A stretch of 64,000 nt of DNA from Anaerolineae bacterium (GCA_008933735.1 WBUL01000001.1:154057-218056), one strand, 5' to 3'. Counted from the stretch's first letter, positions 40,967-50,163 are shown. The notes: generated by a model not told the origin, from the letters alone. Program-made: numbers and translations.

Positions 40967-42476
40967 AAATTTCCTGCGTTTAGCGGTGGTTGGGATAGGG
41001 GCAGCGGTACTTATTCTTGCTGCCCCTATTAGCGCCCAAACTCCAACCCCAGACCCCGAAGTCATCCAGCAGGGACAGACCCTATACCAGGCTACCTGTG
41101 CCTCCTGTCACGGATTGAACACAGGCGAAGTAACAGGTAATGTTATTATCGGCAAAGACCTTGTGAATAACGTATTTGTACAAAGCCTCTCGGATGAAGA
41201 ACTGCTGGCGTTTATCCAACAGGGGCGCCCGGTCGAAGATCCGTTAAACACAACCAAAATCTTGATGCCACCGCGTGGGGGCAATCCAAATCTGACAGAT
41301 GCTGACCTTATGCTCATCATCGCTTATCTCCGCACATTAAGTGACCCCGATGCCTCGCGCCTGGTCGCTTCCGAGGTTGAGGATACAGGAACAGGAACGG
41401 GCAGTTACCAGTGGGTTCAGGTGGTGGATAATCTCGACAACCCTTTGCAGTTGGTCAATGCGGGTGATGGATCGGGGCGGTTGTTTGTCGCAGAACAAAC
41501 CGGATACATTCTGGTGATTGAAAATGGCGAATTTCATCAGACACCTTTTCTTGATATTTCTACGCTGATCCCCGATTCGGTTTATCACGGCGGCTATACC
41601 GAACAGGGACTATTAGGCCTGGCTTTTCATCCTGACTATGAGAACAATGGACAGTTTTTCATTTCCTATACCAACGATGCGGGCGACAGCGTGATTGCGC
41701 GTTATCAGGTCAGCACAGATGATCCCAATGTGGCAGACCCGAACAGCGCTCAAATTCTCCTGACCCTCGACCAACCTTTTCCCGACCACAACGGGGGCAA
41801 CATCCTGTTTGGGCCAGATGGCTATCTTTATATTGCCTTTGGAGATGGTGGCAACCCGTATGAACCTAATTACAACTCGCAAAATCCCACGACCTTCCTC
41901 GGCAAAATGCTGCGAATTGATGTCAATGCGGAGACCTACCGGGTACCGGAAGACAATCCCTTTGTGAACGATCCTAACTTCCCGCCAGAAGTCTGGGCCT
42001 ATGGCTTACGCAATCCCTGGCGATTTAGCTTTGACCGCGCGACAGGTGACTTGTACATTGCCGATGTGGGACAGTGGCTGATCGAAGAAGTGAATTTCCA
42101 GCCTGTGGGCAGCCCTGGTGGCCAGAATTACGGTTGGAGCGCTTACGAAGGCACACAGCGCTATCTGATGGATGTTCAGGTAACCAGCGAAGTCACACTA
42201 CCGGTACTGCAATATACGCATGATATGGGCTGCTCGATTACAGGCGGGCCAGTCTATCGGGGCAAGAATTTACCCGATTTGCAAGGCAGATATTTCTTCG
42301 GAGATTATTGCAACGGCAGTGTCTGGATTGCGTCCCAGGATGAATCCGGCGAATGGGGCGCAGAACTCTTCCTCAACACCGATTTTGTGATTTCCTCTTT
42401 TGGCGAGGATGAACAGGGCGAACTGTATCTGGTTGATTACAAGGGTGCAATTTACCGTCTGGAAGTCCAGAAATAA
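40944..42476 (+). CDS. Cytochrome c fused to PQQ-dependent sugar-dehydrogenase-like propeller
   Basis: 510 residues. A signal peptide (VVGIGAAVLILAAPISA) leads to a monohaem cytochrome c domain with C52-x2-C55-H56 and an axial Met in LMPPRGG. From about residue 150 follows a soluble glucose-dehydrogenase/HHIP-like beta-propeller: LVNAGDGSGRLFVAEQTG, GLLGLAFHPDYENNG, DHNGGNILFGPDGYLYIAFGDGG, AYGLRNPWRFSFD and DVGQWLIEEVN. The propeller would oxidise an aldose with PQQ and pass electrons to the fused haem outside the membrane. An alternative TTG start at 40959 has GAGGA upstream; the ATG at 40944 overlaps the SGNH gene. No PQQ synthesis gene is seen here. Confidence 0.9.
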   Translation: MRTSTLNRNFLRLAVVGIGAAVLILAAPISAQTPTPDPEVIQQGQTLYQATCASCHGLNTGEVTGNVIIGKDLVNNVFVQSLSDEELLAFIQQGRPVEDPLNTTKILMPPRGGNPNLTDADLMLIIAYLRTLSDPDASRLVASEVEDTGTGTGSYQWVQVVDNLDNPLQLVNAGDGSGRLFVAEQTGYILVIENGEFHQTPFLDISTLIPDSVYHGGYTEQGLLGLAFHPDYENNGQFFISYTNDAGDSVIARYQVSTDDPNVADPNSAQILLTLDQPFPDHNGGNILFGPDGYLYIAFGDGGNPYEPNYNSQNPTTFLGKMLRIDVNAETYRVPEDNPFVNDPNFPPEVWAYGLRNPWRFSFDRATGDLYIADVGQWLIEEVNFQPVGSPGGQNYGWSAYEGTQRYLMDVQVTSEVTLPVLQYTHDMGCSITGGPVYRGKNLPDLQGRYFFGDYCNGSVWIASQDESGEWGAELFLNTDFVISSFGEDEQGELYLVDYKGAIYRLEVQK

Positions 42477-42490
42477 CAGCAAGGGAGTTG

Positions 42491-44668
42491 TCAGCGACCC
42501 GCCCCCGGCGGGTCCACCGCTGCAAACCGTATCCAGTCCAGTGCCAGGGCTAAGCTACGTGGATCAGCACTTTGCCCAACGTCCGTTGGAACGTCCGGCG
42601 AGTCGTAAACAAACTGCACGATGATATGTTTGCCATCCCCGATAACTTTCTGTGGCACAAAAAAGGTAAATTCCTGAAGAAAATCGGTTTTTATGGATAC
42701 GGTATCTAAGGCAGTGCCATTCACAACGATTTGCAAGCTGCGTTCCCGCCAGAAAGACTGCACTGCCAGAGAAATTTCATAATCTGCGGGGGGTAGGTCA
42801 ACATACAGTTCGGCCTGTGGATACGCCCCCATCCAGCGCCAGCTAATCCCTGCCGGATATTCCGGCCAGTAAAATCCCCACCCCAGATACGATTCATCGC
42901 CATCTGCTCCCACGTCCACCTGATATACTCCTGGTTGGACTTCAGGCGGTGTGCGTGCCGGACAGCCGTTGGGATGCCAGGCAGTGCGATAGGCAATCGC
43001 ATCATCCTCAACGGCAATTGGACAGAGTAAGTCCGGCAGTCGGTTAAAGTACCCGATAATTTCCTGAACTGCATCGGTCTCCAACCCTATTGCATCCTGA
43101 TGGATCACAATATACCCAATCGGGTAGGTAAAAATCATCTCACGCAGCAGGGGTTCCACAACCGTCAGTTCCAACGCACGGCGCTGACCAAGCCAGCTCA
43201 ACACGGGATGGTCAGTCCGCAGATACCAGTAATATTCCAAATATGCGCGTGAAAAATGCCCGGTCACCATGCGCTTGTGATGAATTGAGCCATAATACAT
43301 CGGCTTCAGATCTTCTGGCTTGCCTACCGTCACAATGCCATCGCCAACTGCAACAGGTACTTCCAGAACCACATACTCATCATAGGGATCACCTGTTTCT
43401 GACGCCATCATCTTATAAAACTTATAAATGGGGGGATTCGGCTGTGTTTCGATGGGAATCAGATGATAGGCAAGTAAAACCCAGAACAGAACAGGAATCA
43501 GAAAAACGTGGAGCCGTTTAGCTACAATCGGTGTCCAGGCCAGCCCCGCGAAAACCAGAGCGGGGAATACGAATACTGGCCCCAGGCGTCCGGGCGCTCG
43601 AAATGTTCCGCCTGTTAGTTCGTGCAGCCAGGCATAAGGCATCCTTATCGTTGTTCCGGCAAGGGTAATTTCCATGCCTGCCGATAGAATCAAAGGAGGC
43701 AGCATCACCCCAAACCAGAACCATTTTAGTCTTCGAACCTCTTTCCGAGTCTGTCGGATCAAACTCACTGCGAGGGCACTGAATACGGCCAGGGTAATCA
43801 ATCCCCCGGCAGAATAAAGTCGCACATAATCGGGAATTCCAACATAACCGTCCGGGAATGGGATGCCCCAGATTAACCCACCTTCTGCCGCAACCGTTTT
43901 ATCACGGTCAAATTCCAGCATCGGACGCAGCGGGCCAACCCACCAGGATAAAATCAGAAAGACCACCAGGGCGAATCCACCCAACGCTGCCAGTTTGACG
44001 CGCCGCCTCGATTGGATCATTGTTAACAGCGCAAACGGCGGGAGGAGAAACGCCAGGAAAAGTAAATGCTGCAAGTCAGTCAGCAGCGCAGCCCACAGCG
44101 CAGCCCCCTCAATGCCAGCCCATGCCCAACTCTTCCAGCGATGATGAGCCTGACGGGCGACCTCACCCCATATCAGCAAATGGGCAGGATACCAGAATAC
44201 ACCCAGCAAATTGGGAGTTGTCCACCATGTTGCCAGGAACATCAACGGGGTGACTTCCAGCGCCGCGCCTCCTAACAGCGCCAACCCGTTGGAAACCCCA
44301 GCACGCCGCAAAAAGGCATAACACAACAGCCCCGTCAGCGTAAATGCTGTCCACGAAATCGCATTAAAGGCGCCCAGAGCCCCCAACAGCGGCTTGGTTA
44401 CTGCCCACAGGGGAAACCAGAATACTGCCAGCGTGTGGTAAGAGATATTGGAGGTAAACGGGAAAATCACATAGTTAGTTTCATACAAGTTCGCGCCAGG
44501 TGTATCCAGTATATGCCCGACCCACCAGTAGCTCCAGCTAAAATGGTAGTAGTCAGTCGCGCCCTGCCCCGGAATGCGTGAACCCGTTGTGAAAATCACT
44601 GTAAAGAGGGAGAGAAAACCCACCAGGACATAAAAAAGAAGAATGGCGAACTGGCGTTTGAGCGGCAT
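42491..44668 (-). CDS. Large GT-C-like polytopic membrane protein with C-terminal beta domain (paralog 2)
   Basis: 725 residues. Like the protein at 34579-36780 it has many hydrophobic helices over the first 420 residues, with ATDYYHFSWSYWW and ISYHTLAVFWFPLW loops near the N-terminus, then LGQRRALE, YPIGYIVIHQD, HPNGCPARTPPEVQPGVYQVD and a terminal beta-rich domain (LYVDLPPADYEISLAVQSFW). The two share length, order of motifs and the terminal WIRFE/WIRFA. It closes a minus-strand operon of metallophosphatase, Cys protein, TIM-barrel protein and GNAT genes. It ends tail-to-tail with the cytochrome gene. Probably a sugar transferase or flippase-type protein; not proven. Confidence 0.78.
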   Translation of the reverse strand: MPLKRQFAILLFYVLVGFLSLFTVIFTTGSRIPGQGATDYYHFSWSYWWVGHILDTPGANLYETNYVIFPFTSNISYHTLAVFWFPLWAVTKPLLGALGAFNAISWTAFTLTGLLCYAFLRRAGVSNGLALLGGAALEVTPLMFLATWWTTPNLLGVFWYPAHLLIWGEVARQAHHRWKSWAWAGIEGAALWAALLTDLQHLLFLAFLLPPFALLTMIQSRRRVKLAALGGFALVVFLILSWWVGPLRPMLEFDRDKTVAAEGGLIWGIPFPDGYVGIPDYVRLYSAGGLITLAVFSALAVSLIRQTRKEVRRLKWFWFGVMLPPLILSAGMEITLAGTTIRMPYAWLHELTGGTFRAPGRLGPVFVFPALVFAGLAWTPIVAKRLHVFLIPVLFWVLLAYHLIPIETQPNPPIYKFYKMMASETGDPYDEYVVLEVPVAVGDGIVTVGKPEDLKPMYYGSIHHKRMVTGHFSRAYLEYYWYLRTDHPVLSWLGQRRALELTVVEPLLREMIFTYPIGYIVIHQDAIGLETDAVQEIIGYFNRLPDLLCPIAVEDDAIAYRTAWHPNGCPARTPPEVQPGVYQVDVGADGDESYLGWGFYWPEYPAGISWRWMGAYPQAELYVDLPPADYEISLAVQSFWRERSLQIVVNGTALDTVSIKTDFLQEFTFFVPQKVIGDGKHIIVQFVYDSPDVPTDVGQSADPRSLALALDWIRFAAVDPPGAGR

Positions 44669-44674
44669 AATGAG

Positions 44675-45061
44675 CTAAGGGTTGGGGGGCCATTCTTTAT
44701 GCAGAACACCCATATACACCAGATCATCATAGGAGCCGCCGCTCCATACATGGGAACGCCGCCACACCTTATGAAAGTTTCGCAGGCGGAAGGCATAATC
44801 CAGAAACAGGCTGACCTCCTCACGCCCATAACCACGTCCCCAGTAATCTTTATCGCCAATCATGATACCAAGTTCACAGGTATGGGCATTGACATCAAAA
44901 TTAAACAGGCCGCAGATGCCGATAAACTTCCCCTCGGTTTCAATCGCAAAATCTGAGCCGTCCCGCCCTCCATGACTGACCCGCTGGTCGAATTCTGCCT
45001 GGAGACGGGGCAAATCGTCGCGGGTTAAGGCTCGCAGAATTACACTTTCCCCTTTTAACAC
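44675..45061 (-). CDS. Shortened GNAT-family acetyltransferase-like protein
   Basis: 128 residues. The N-terminus matches RimJ/RimL-type GNATs (GESVILRALTRDDLPRLQ), and the acetyl-CoA pyrophosphate loop motif YWGRGYGREEV with the LDYAFRLRNFHKVW helix is intact. The usual 170-residue family has a NERAIRAYEKLGF block between these and the end; here it is missing and the chain jumps to LVYMGVLHKEW. The first third is also short. It may be a compact or decaying form. Six bp separate its stop from the GT-C-like start. Confidence 0.75.
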   Translation of the reverse strand: MLKGESVILRALTRDDLPRLQAEFDQRVSHGGRDGSDFAIETEGKFIGICGLFNFDVNAHTCELGIMIGDKDYWGRGYGREEVSLFLDYAFRLRNFHKVWRRSHVWSGGSYDDLVYMGVLHKEWPPNP

Positions 45062-45073
45062 ACCAGAGCCTTT

Positions 45074-46510
45074 CTATCCAAATCGTCGATTGGCAGCCGC
45101 CCGTGACCCTAAAATTTCGGCAAGCTGCATGGCGCTTGTTACTTCCACCACGTCTATTCCCACATACGGCCAGCGCTGCAAAATGCTGTCATGTACGGTG
45201 TACCGCATCTCTGGCGTCGTGATGAGCGTTATCATCAAGGACACATCGTGCGGTAGAAAATGGATAATTTCGTAGTCCAACAGCACACTTGGACGAAAGG
45301 CTTCCCAGTAGCGCCGCGCCGCCTCAATTTCGTAGAACCAATTAGTTTCCTGCTGTGAGGCCAGAATCACCGCATGGAAATCCGGCACACTGTGGATCGG
45401 GCCGGGGCCGGGGGGAATGGTCGGGCTTGGGGTAACGAGCGGGTCAACAATCGGCTGGGTAGGATAGGCCGCGAATTCTTCCCCAAACCAGCGCCGGAAC
45501 AATACATTGGTAATTGGACCACGAATATCATAATCGTACCAGTTACGGTTCACAGGATCGGAGTGATAGGTAAAAATCGTCATTCCCTCGACAAAAGGGT
45601 ACTCCTGGAACTGCTGGTCAGCCCAGAGAAGCTGGTCAGCATAAAATTCCTCCGCCGATTTCCCATCCAGCAACCCCAGCCGCTGCCAATCGTTGACCCA
45701 CGTGCGCCAGCCACCCCGTGATTCATTGTTGGTATAATGGCGGTAAGTTTCGATCCCAGCGTTGTCCAGCCCGAACTCGGTCAGCACAATTTTCAAATCG
45801 CCATAGCCCATATTACGAAGTGCTTCATGGTCGCGCCTGCATCGAAAAGCCAGCCATGATTCCAGTCCGTCCGGGTCATCGTAGCGAATAATGGGCCGAA
45901 AAACCAGATTTCGCGGGTCGTCATAAAGGCGGCGGTCATTATTTGGATTCCCCAGATTCGTCCGCCCATGCCAGAGGGTAATAAACAGTCCCGCGTAAGC
46001 GTGCAGACCAATCAGGCTGCCCGTATTACGTACTGCATCCAGCAGGCCGACATCTCTGGCACGGATCCAATCTGCCGCCTCGGTGGTACCAACCGCTGCA
46101 TTAATCACGACGGATCTCAAACCATAGCGGCTGAACATGGTGTTCACACGCTCAGCTTCGAATCGCAGATACGCCTCAGACGCACCCGCTTCATTAAAGG
46201 ATTCGACATACATACGAGAATTTCCCTGCTGGCTGACCAGCGAGCCATGAAACATCCCCAGCCAGGTTTCGAGCGTACTTTCCCGATAGGTATTAATCCA
46301 ACCCTCAAAATTGCCGGGTTCCCCTGCCGGATGATTCCAGTAGAAGCGCTGAATGAGTTTAGTATCGGGAATCACATCAGCGACCAGCGGCAAATACCCT
46401 ATGTCCCCCATTGACTTCACCACAGGTGGTTGCCAGCGTGCCAGCACCTCTCGCACCTCGTCGATAGGCGGTTCAAGCAGGAAATGGGGGGCAAGTTTTG
46501 TGAATACCAT
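45074..46510 (-). CDS. TIM-barrel glycoside-hydrolase-like protein with C-terminal domain
   Basis: 478 residues. No signal peptide is evident. The (beta/alpha)8 pattern includes ESFNEAG with N106-E107 (acid/base position of clan A hydrolases), GLHAYAG near 169, and VLTEFGLD with E245 (nucleophile position). A Pro-rich linker (TPSPTIPPGPGP, about 375-390) leads to a last domain of about 90 residues that resembles peptidase-like or lysozyme-like folds poorly; I do not recognise it. The start overlaps the upstream stop as TAATG. Substrate unknown; similar barrels occur in phage and cell-wall degrading proteins. Confidence 0.72.
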   Translation of the reverse strand: MVFTKLAPHFLLEPPIDEVREVLARWQPPVVKSMGDIGYLPLVADVIPDTKLIQRFYWNHPAGEPGNFEGWINTYRESTLETWLGMFHGSLVSQQGNSRMYVESFNEAGASEAYLRFEAERVNTMFSRYGLRSVVINAAVGTTEAADWIRARDVGLLDAVRNTGSLIGLHAYAGLFITLWHGRTNLGNPNNDRRLYDDPRNLVFRPIIRYDDPDGLESWLAFRCRRDHEALRNMGYGDLKIVLTEFGLDNAGIETYRHYTNNESRGGWRTWVNDWQRLGLLDGKSAEEFYADQLLWADQQFQEYPFVEGMTIFTYHSDPVNRNWYDYDIRGPITNVLFRRWFGEEFAAYPTQPIVDPLVTPSPTIPPGPGPIHSVPDFHAVILASQQETNWFYEIEAARRYWEAFRPSVLLDYEIIHFLPHDVSLMITLITTPEMRYTVHDSILQRWPYVGIDVVEVTSAMQLAEILGSRAAANRRFG

Positions 46511-47304
46511 TACACATCCAGTATCACTTCACGGCCGAGCAGCCATGCCAGATGGAGAGTGTACAAAAACTGCTTGAAATCGCGGGTCGAATAATCATCA
46601 TCTGGCGAAATACTGATCTGGAAGGGATATTTTTCGGCGGCATCAGATGGGGTCGGCGTTAAGGCCATCAATTCACTGGCTTCCATGTCACGCCGGATCG
46701 CATTGAGATACATTAGAATCATCACTGCCCGCTTAGGTTGAATCGAGCCAAGCATAAACAGCAGTTCAAAAAGCTGGTCAGCCGTGATTTTCATTTCCGG
46801 GTACTCGCGCCCCATCGTATCGGGATTCTGAAAAATAACCCCTTCCTGGTCACGATATTGGCGGGCAGTCGCACCCGTCAAACCCATTTCTTCGGCTTTC
46901 GACAGCAGCAAATATGGGAGGGGTTCTTCTGGAGAAGGAAGCTGGTACAGCATCCACAGTTCAACCTGGGCAGAAATTGGATAACTGATGCGTCCAATAC
47001 AGCCAAATGGTTTCGCAAAGCGATTCGCTGGACAGTCTTCACAATATGGCGCAAGGACATCCAATTCGGCGTGCTCCGCCAGTAAATCTTTGACCAGCAC
47101 AGTGCGCGTTTCGGTTTCGCCGTTGGCAGTACGCAGGGTGACCTCGCCGCCCATATGGTCAATCGCCCGCTGATCATTATTCTGACGGTAAAATTCGAGG
47201 ATCGACGCCGCCCGTTCACCCGCCTTCAGCCGCCGGATAATCCCATCTGTCGTCATCCGCTCTTTTGGTACACAGCCAAAACCGATGCTGTAATCCACAC
47301 CCAT
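46510..47304 (-). CDS. Cys-cluster hypothetical protein
   Basis: 264 residues from ATG 47304, which has GAGG upstream; an earlier in-frame ATG at 47352 would overlap the metallophosphatase gene. A short Cys group (CEDCPANRFAKPFGC, near 90) may bind metal. The rest is predicted soluble alpha/beta with a C-terminal helical part (FKQFLYTLHLAWLLGREVILDV). No family is recognised. It starts 1 bp after the metallophosphatase stop and is coupled to the TIM-barrel gene, so the three may work together. Confidence 0.7.
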   Translation of the reverse strand: MGVDYSIGFGCVPKERMTTDGIIRRLKAGERAASILEFYRQNNDQRAIDHMGGEVTLRTANGETETRTVLVKDLLAEHAELDVLAPYCEDCPANRFAKPFGCIGRISYPISAQVELWMLYQLPSPEEPLPYLLLSKAEEMGLTGATARQYRDQEGVIFQNPDTMGREYPEMKITADQLFELLFMLGSIQPKRAVMILMYLNAIRRDMEASELMALTPTPSDAAEKYPFQISISPDDDYSTRDFKQFLYTLHLAWLLGREVILDV

Positions 47305-47305
47305 T

Positions 47306-48085
47306 TTAGACCTCACTCTGGATAAAATGATGCGCCACAATCGTCTGCTCATGGGTCATCGTGACAATCGAATATCCCCCTGGAACCACATCGTCGATTT
47401 CAGAACGTGCCATATCGGGCCAGGCATAAAACTGGAAGGCAGCAGATGGCGCGGCACTGCACAAGATTCCATCCCGATACCCGCTGTAGGGACGGTGAAT
47501 GTGCCCGCAAAATACGCCGCGCAGCCTGGGTTGGTACGGCTTCAGCACATCAAATAAGGCTGCTTCATTCATGATACGCATGTCTCTATCGTACCAGGTG
47601 TTGCCCGTTTGCAGCGGCAGATGGTGTACGACCAGACACAATGAACGGGCTGACGAACTGGCACATTTTTTCTGTAACCATTCCAACTGTTCTTCTGGAA
47701 CATAACCCTGCGGATCCACTTTTCCCCGTGTATCCAGCACCAGAAAATGGAAACCCTGTACGGTGAAATCATAATAGAGGGGCTCATTTCCACCAGCCTG
47801 CTGAAGCAAAAACCGCCGCATCAGAGCGGGGCTGTCGTGGTTGCCAACCACATAATAAATGGGGTATTTCAGCTCCGTAAACACCTGTGCCGCTAATTGC
47901 CCCGCCTCATCTTCAAAATAGTTCGTAATATCACCCGTATGCAGTACAAAATCCGGGGCAAAGGGCAGTCTGTCATTGAGATGGCGAACCAGCGCTCTGG
48001 CATGGTTGTATGTATTCCGCCCATGCAGGGTATAGTCTGGCGTAGAGCCAAGATGCGTGTCACTGATGTGAACGAATTTGAGCAT
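47306..48085 (-). CDS. Calcineurin-like metallophosphoesterase, CpdA-type
   Basis: 259 residues. All five metal-binding motifs are visible: ISDTHLG at 7-13, HTGDITN near 50, VGNHDSP near 80, VHHLPLQ near 152 and CGHIHRPYSG near 193. Members cleave cyclic nucleotides, nucleotides or phosphodiesters with a dinuclear metal centre; the CpdA similarity suggests cyclic nucleotides, but that is not proven. It is the first gene of the five-gene minus-strand operon ending at 42491, divergent from the nuclease lipoprotein. Confidence 0.92.
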   Translation of the reverse strand: MLKFVHISDTHLGSTPDYTLHGRNTYNHARALVRHLNDRLPFAPDFVLHTGDITNYFEDEAGQLAAQVFTELKYPIYYVVGNHDSPALMRRFLLQQAGGNEPLYYDFTVQGFHFLVLDTRGKVDPQGYVPEEQLEWLQKKCASSSARSLCLVVHHLPLQTGNTWYDRDMRIMNEAALFDVLKPYQPRLRGVFCGHIHRPYSGYRDGILCSAAPSAAFQFYAWPDMARSEIDDVVPGGYSIVTMTHEQTIVAHHFIQSEV

Positions 48086-48159
48086 AAAAATTTCCTTATG
48101 AGATGCACAAATCAGATTATAACAGGTACACTCTAAAGAGATAATTTGGAGAACCCGCA

Positions 48160-49014
48160 GTGAAAAAACGATGGCTATTATTGATTATTATCATGCTGCT
48201 GGCGGCCTGCAACAAAAACGGCGATGAAAAAAACGACGAGTCAAACGATACCAGCAATATTCCGGTGGAAGCAGTAGAGAATTTGCCCGTTCGTCCGGAA
48301 AATCTGACAACCGTGACGGTAACCCATGTGGTTGATGGGGATACCGTGGATTTAGCGGACGGTACACGCATCCGTCTGATTGGAATCAACACCCCAGAAC
48401 TCGACCAGCCTTACTACGATGAAGCGACCCAATTTACGCGCGCCCTGCTGGAAAATAAGCAGGTTGGCCTTGAATTTGATGCCGATGAGTTGGATCAATA
48501 CGACCGCACGCTGGCCTATCTGTGGATTGGCGATGAGCTCGCAAATTACACCATTGTGCGGTCAGGGTGGGCAAACAGCCTATCGATCCAGCCCAATGTC
48601 AAATACGCAGTGTACATTGAGCAGGCGCAGGAAAAAGCTGCTGCTGAAGGGGCTGGCATCTGGCAGCAGAGCCAGGCAACTGTCGCTATCGATTTTGTGC
48701 AGTACGATCCCCAGGGGCCCGACGAAGAAAATATGAACGATGAGTACGTTCGGCTCTACAACAATGGAACGGTTGAGATTAATATTGCAGGGTTCACCGT
48801 AAGCGATGAGAGCCGAAGAGTATATACATTCGGCGATCTGACCCTGCTGCCTAATGGGCGGGTCACCCTGCACAGCGGCTGCGGGGTGGATACGCCACCC
48901 AGCCAGGTCTTCTGGTGCGCCGGCGACCCGGTGTGGAATAATTCCGGGGACACCGTGTATGTTTATGATACGGAAGGGCGTCTGGTGGTAAGAGAGGTCA
49001 TTTCAGGACGTTAA
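48160..49014 (+). CDS. Lipoprotein with thermonuclease and lamin-tail domains
   Basis: 284 residues from GTG behind TTGGAG. The lipobox LLAAC at 13-17 makes it a lipid-anchored surface protein. A staphylococcal-nuclease domain (about 50-180) carries VTHVVDGDTV, IRLIGINTPEL, DADELDQYDRTLAYLW and GAGIW, with the catalytic Arg/Asp/Glu positions apparently present. A lamin-tail-like domain (about 190-284) follows: NDEYVRLYNNGTVEINIAGFTVSDE, LHSGCG and NNSGDTVYVYD. The combination suggests degradation of extracellular DNA at the surface. The next gene begins directly after its stop. Confidence 0.9.
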   Translation: MKKRWLLLIIIMLLAACNKNGDEKNDESNDTSNIPVEAVENLPVRPENLTTVTVTHVVDGDTVDLADGTRIRLIGINTPELDQPYYDEATQFTRALLENKQVGLEFDADELDQYDRTLAYLWIGDELANYTIVRSGWANSLSIQPNVKYAVYIEQAQEKAAAEGAGIWQQSQATVAIDFVQYDPQGPDEENMNDEYVRLYNNGTVEINIAGFTVSDESRRVYTFGDLTLLPNGRVTLHSGCGVDTPPSQVFWCAGDPVWNNSGDTVYVYDTEGRLVVREVISGR

Positions 49015-49788
49015 ATGCAATACCGTGGTTTGCTCAGTGATTATGATGGTACTGTCAGCACCGTCCAGAATACCATCTCCGAAAATGTTTCCCACGCCCT
49101 GCGACTGCTGCATCGTCGGGGAATTCATTTCGGATTCTGCACTGGCCGTGCCTACAGTTTCCTCGCACCCTATATCAAAGACCAGGGTTTAGACGGAGCA
49201 CATGTAGTCTGTGGTGGAGCGCAGCTTGTCGATTCTGAAGGCCATATCCTGCGCGAAACCCTCATTCCCGCAGATACGATGCGAGAAGTTGCCCATCAGA
49301 TTCTTTCCATGAATGGGCTACTGATTGTCAAAAAAGGGGACTTATACGGCAATGCACTGGCAATTCAAGATGCGGAACACCGGGTTGGGCTGTTCATTCG
49401 GCCGCTGGATGAACTCCGTGATTGGAATATACCCGCTTTTTTCGTGGGGCATTTAGATGATGAGAGTTGGAATACATTAGAAGCCCGCACCGACATCGGA
49501 CTGAGCAAGCAGCGTGGACGTTACGAAAAGCAGGGTTTTTTTGCTGATGGGGTCGCACCCGGGGTCAGCAAAGGTTCAGGAGCACGGTGGTGGTGTGAAT
49601 ATCACGGCCTTGACCCGCAGACCGTAATCGGTATAGGAGACGGTGAAAATGATGTGGCTCTGTTTGAGACAGTTGGATTAGGGATCGCTGTTGAAAACGC
49701 GGTTCCCGAACTCAAAGCACGAGCGGATACCATTGCACCAGCCCTGGATGAAGATGGTGTTGCCTGGGCAATACACAGGTATTTTTAG
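49015..49788 (+). CDS. HAD-superfamily hydrolase, Cof-type
   Basis: 257 residues. SDYDGT at 8-13 holds the nucleophile Asp, FCTGR near 42 is motif II, and GIGDGENDVALFETVG near 206 is motif IV. Type IIB caps act on sugar phosphates and phosphorylated metabolites. It starts at the first base after the upstream stop, and the DUF983 gene follows by 1 bp. Confidence 0.9.
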   Translation: MQYRGLLSDYDGTVSTVQNTISENVSHALRLLHRRGIHFGFCTGRAYSFLAPYIKDQGLDGAHVVCGGAQLVDSEGHILRETLIPADTMREVAHQILSMNGLLIVKKGDLYGNALAIQDAEHRVGLFIRPLDELRDWNIPAFFVGHLDDESWNTLEARTDIGLSKQRGRYEKQGFFADGVAPGVSKGSGARWWCEYHGLDPQTVIGIGDGENDVALFETVGLGIAVENAVPELKARADTIAPALDEDGVAWAIHRYF

Positions 49789-49789
49789 T

Positions 49790-50155
49790 ATGAGTAATCT
49801 GGTGATAATGATTTTACGAGGGCTGGTTGGGTCTTGCCCGAACTGCGGCAAAGCCGGCATTTTTAAAGGTCTTTATGCCCTGCACAAAGAATGCCCGAAC
49901 TGCCATACGCCATTTGAACGAATGGTGGGTGATTTTACAGGAGCGGCTTATGTGAATGTAGTCGCAACCAGTGCGATTGTCGTGCTTGTATCGATGGTGC
50001 TGGTTGCCACGACGGAGATTCCTCTGGCGGTCTTACTGCTGGCCGGGATTCCTATCATTGTGATTCTGGCCACGATTCTGCATAAGCCCATTAAGGGTGT
50101 ATGGGTCGCCATACTGGTATATATTGACCAGATGGAACGGGAAAACAGTGCATAA
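49790..50155 (+). CDS. DUF983-like membrane protein with zinc-ribbon motif
   Basis: 121 residues. An N-terminal double CPxCG/CPxC motif (SCPNCGKAGIF, ECPNCHTPFERM) is followed by two membrane segments (about 56-76 and 80-98). The arrangement and GxxxxAAYVN segment match DUF983 proteins. ATG 49790 was chosen; an upstream extension would overlap the HAD gene heavily. Role unknown. Confidence 0.82.
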   Translation: MSNLVIMILRGLVGSCPNCGKAGIFKGLYALHKECPNCHTPFERMVGDFTGAAYVNVVATSAIVVLVSMVLVATTEIPLAVLLLAGIPIIVILATILHKPIKGVWVAILVYIDQMERENSA

Positions 50156-50163
50156 CTACAGTC

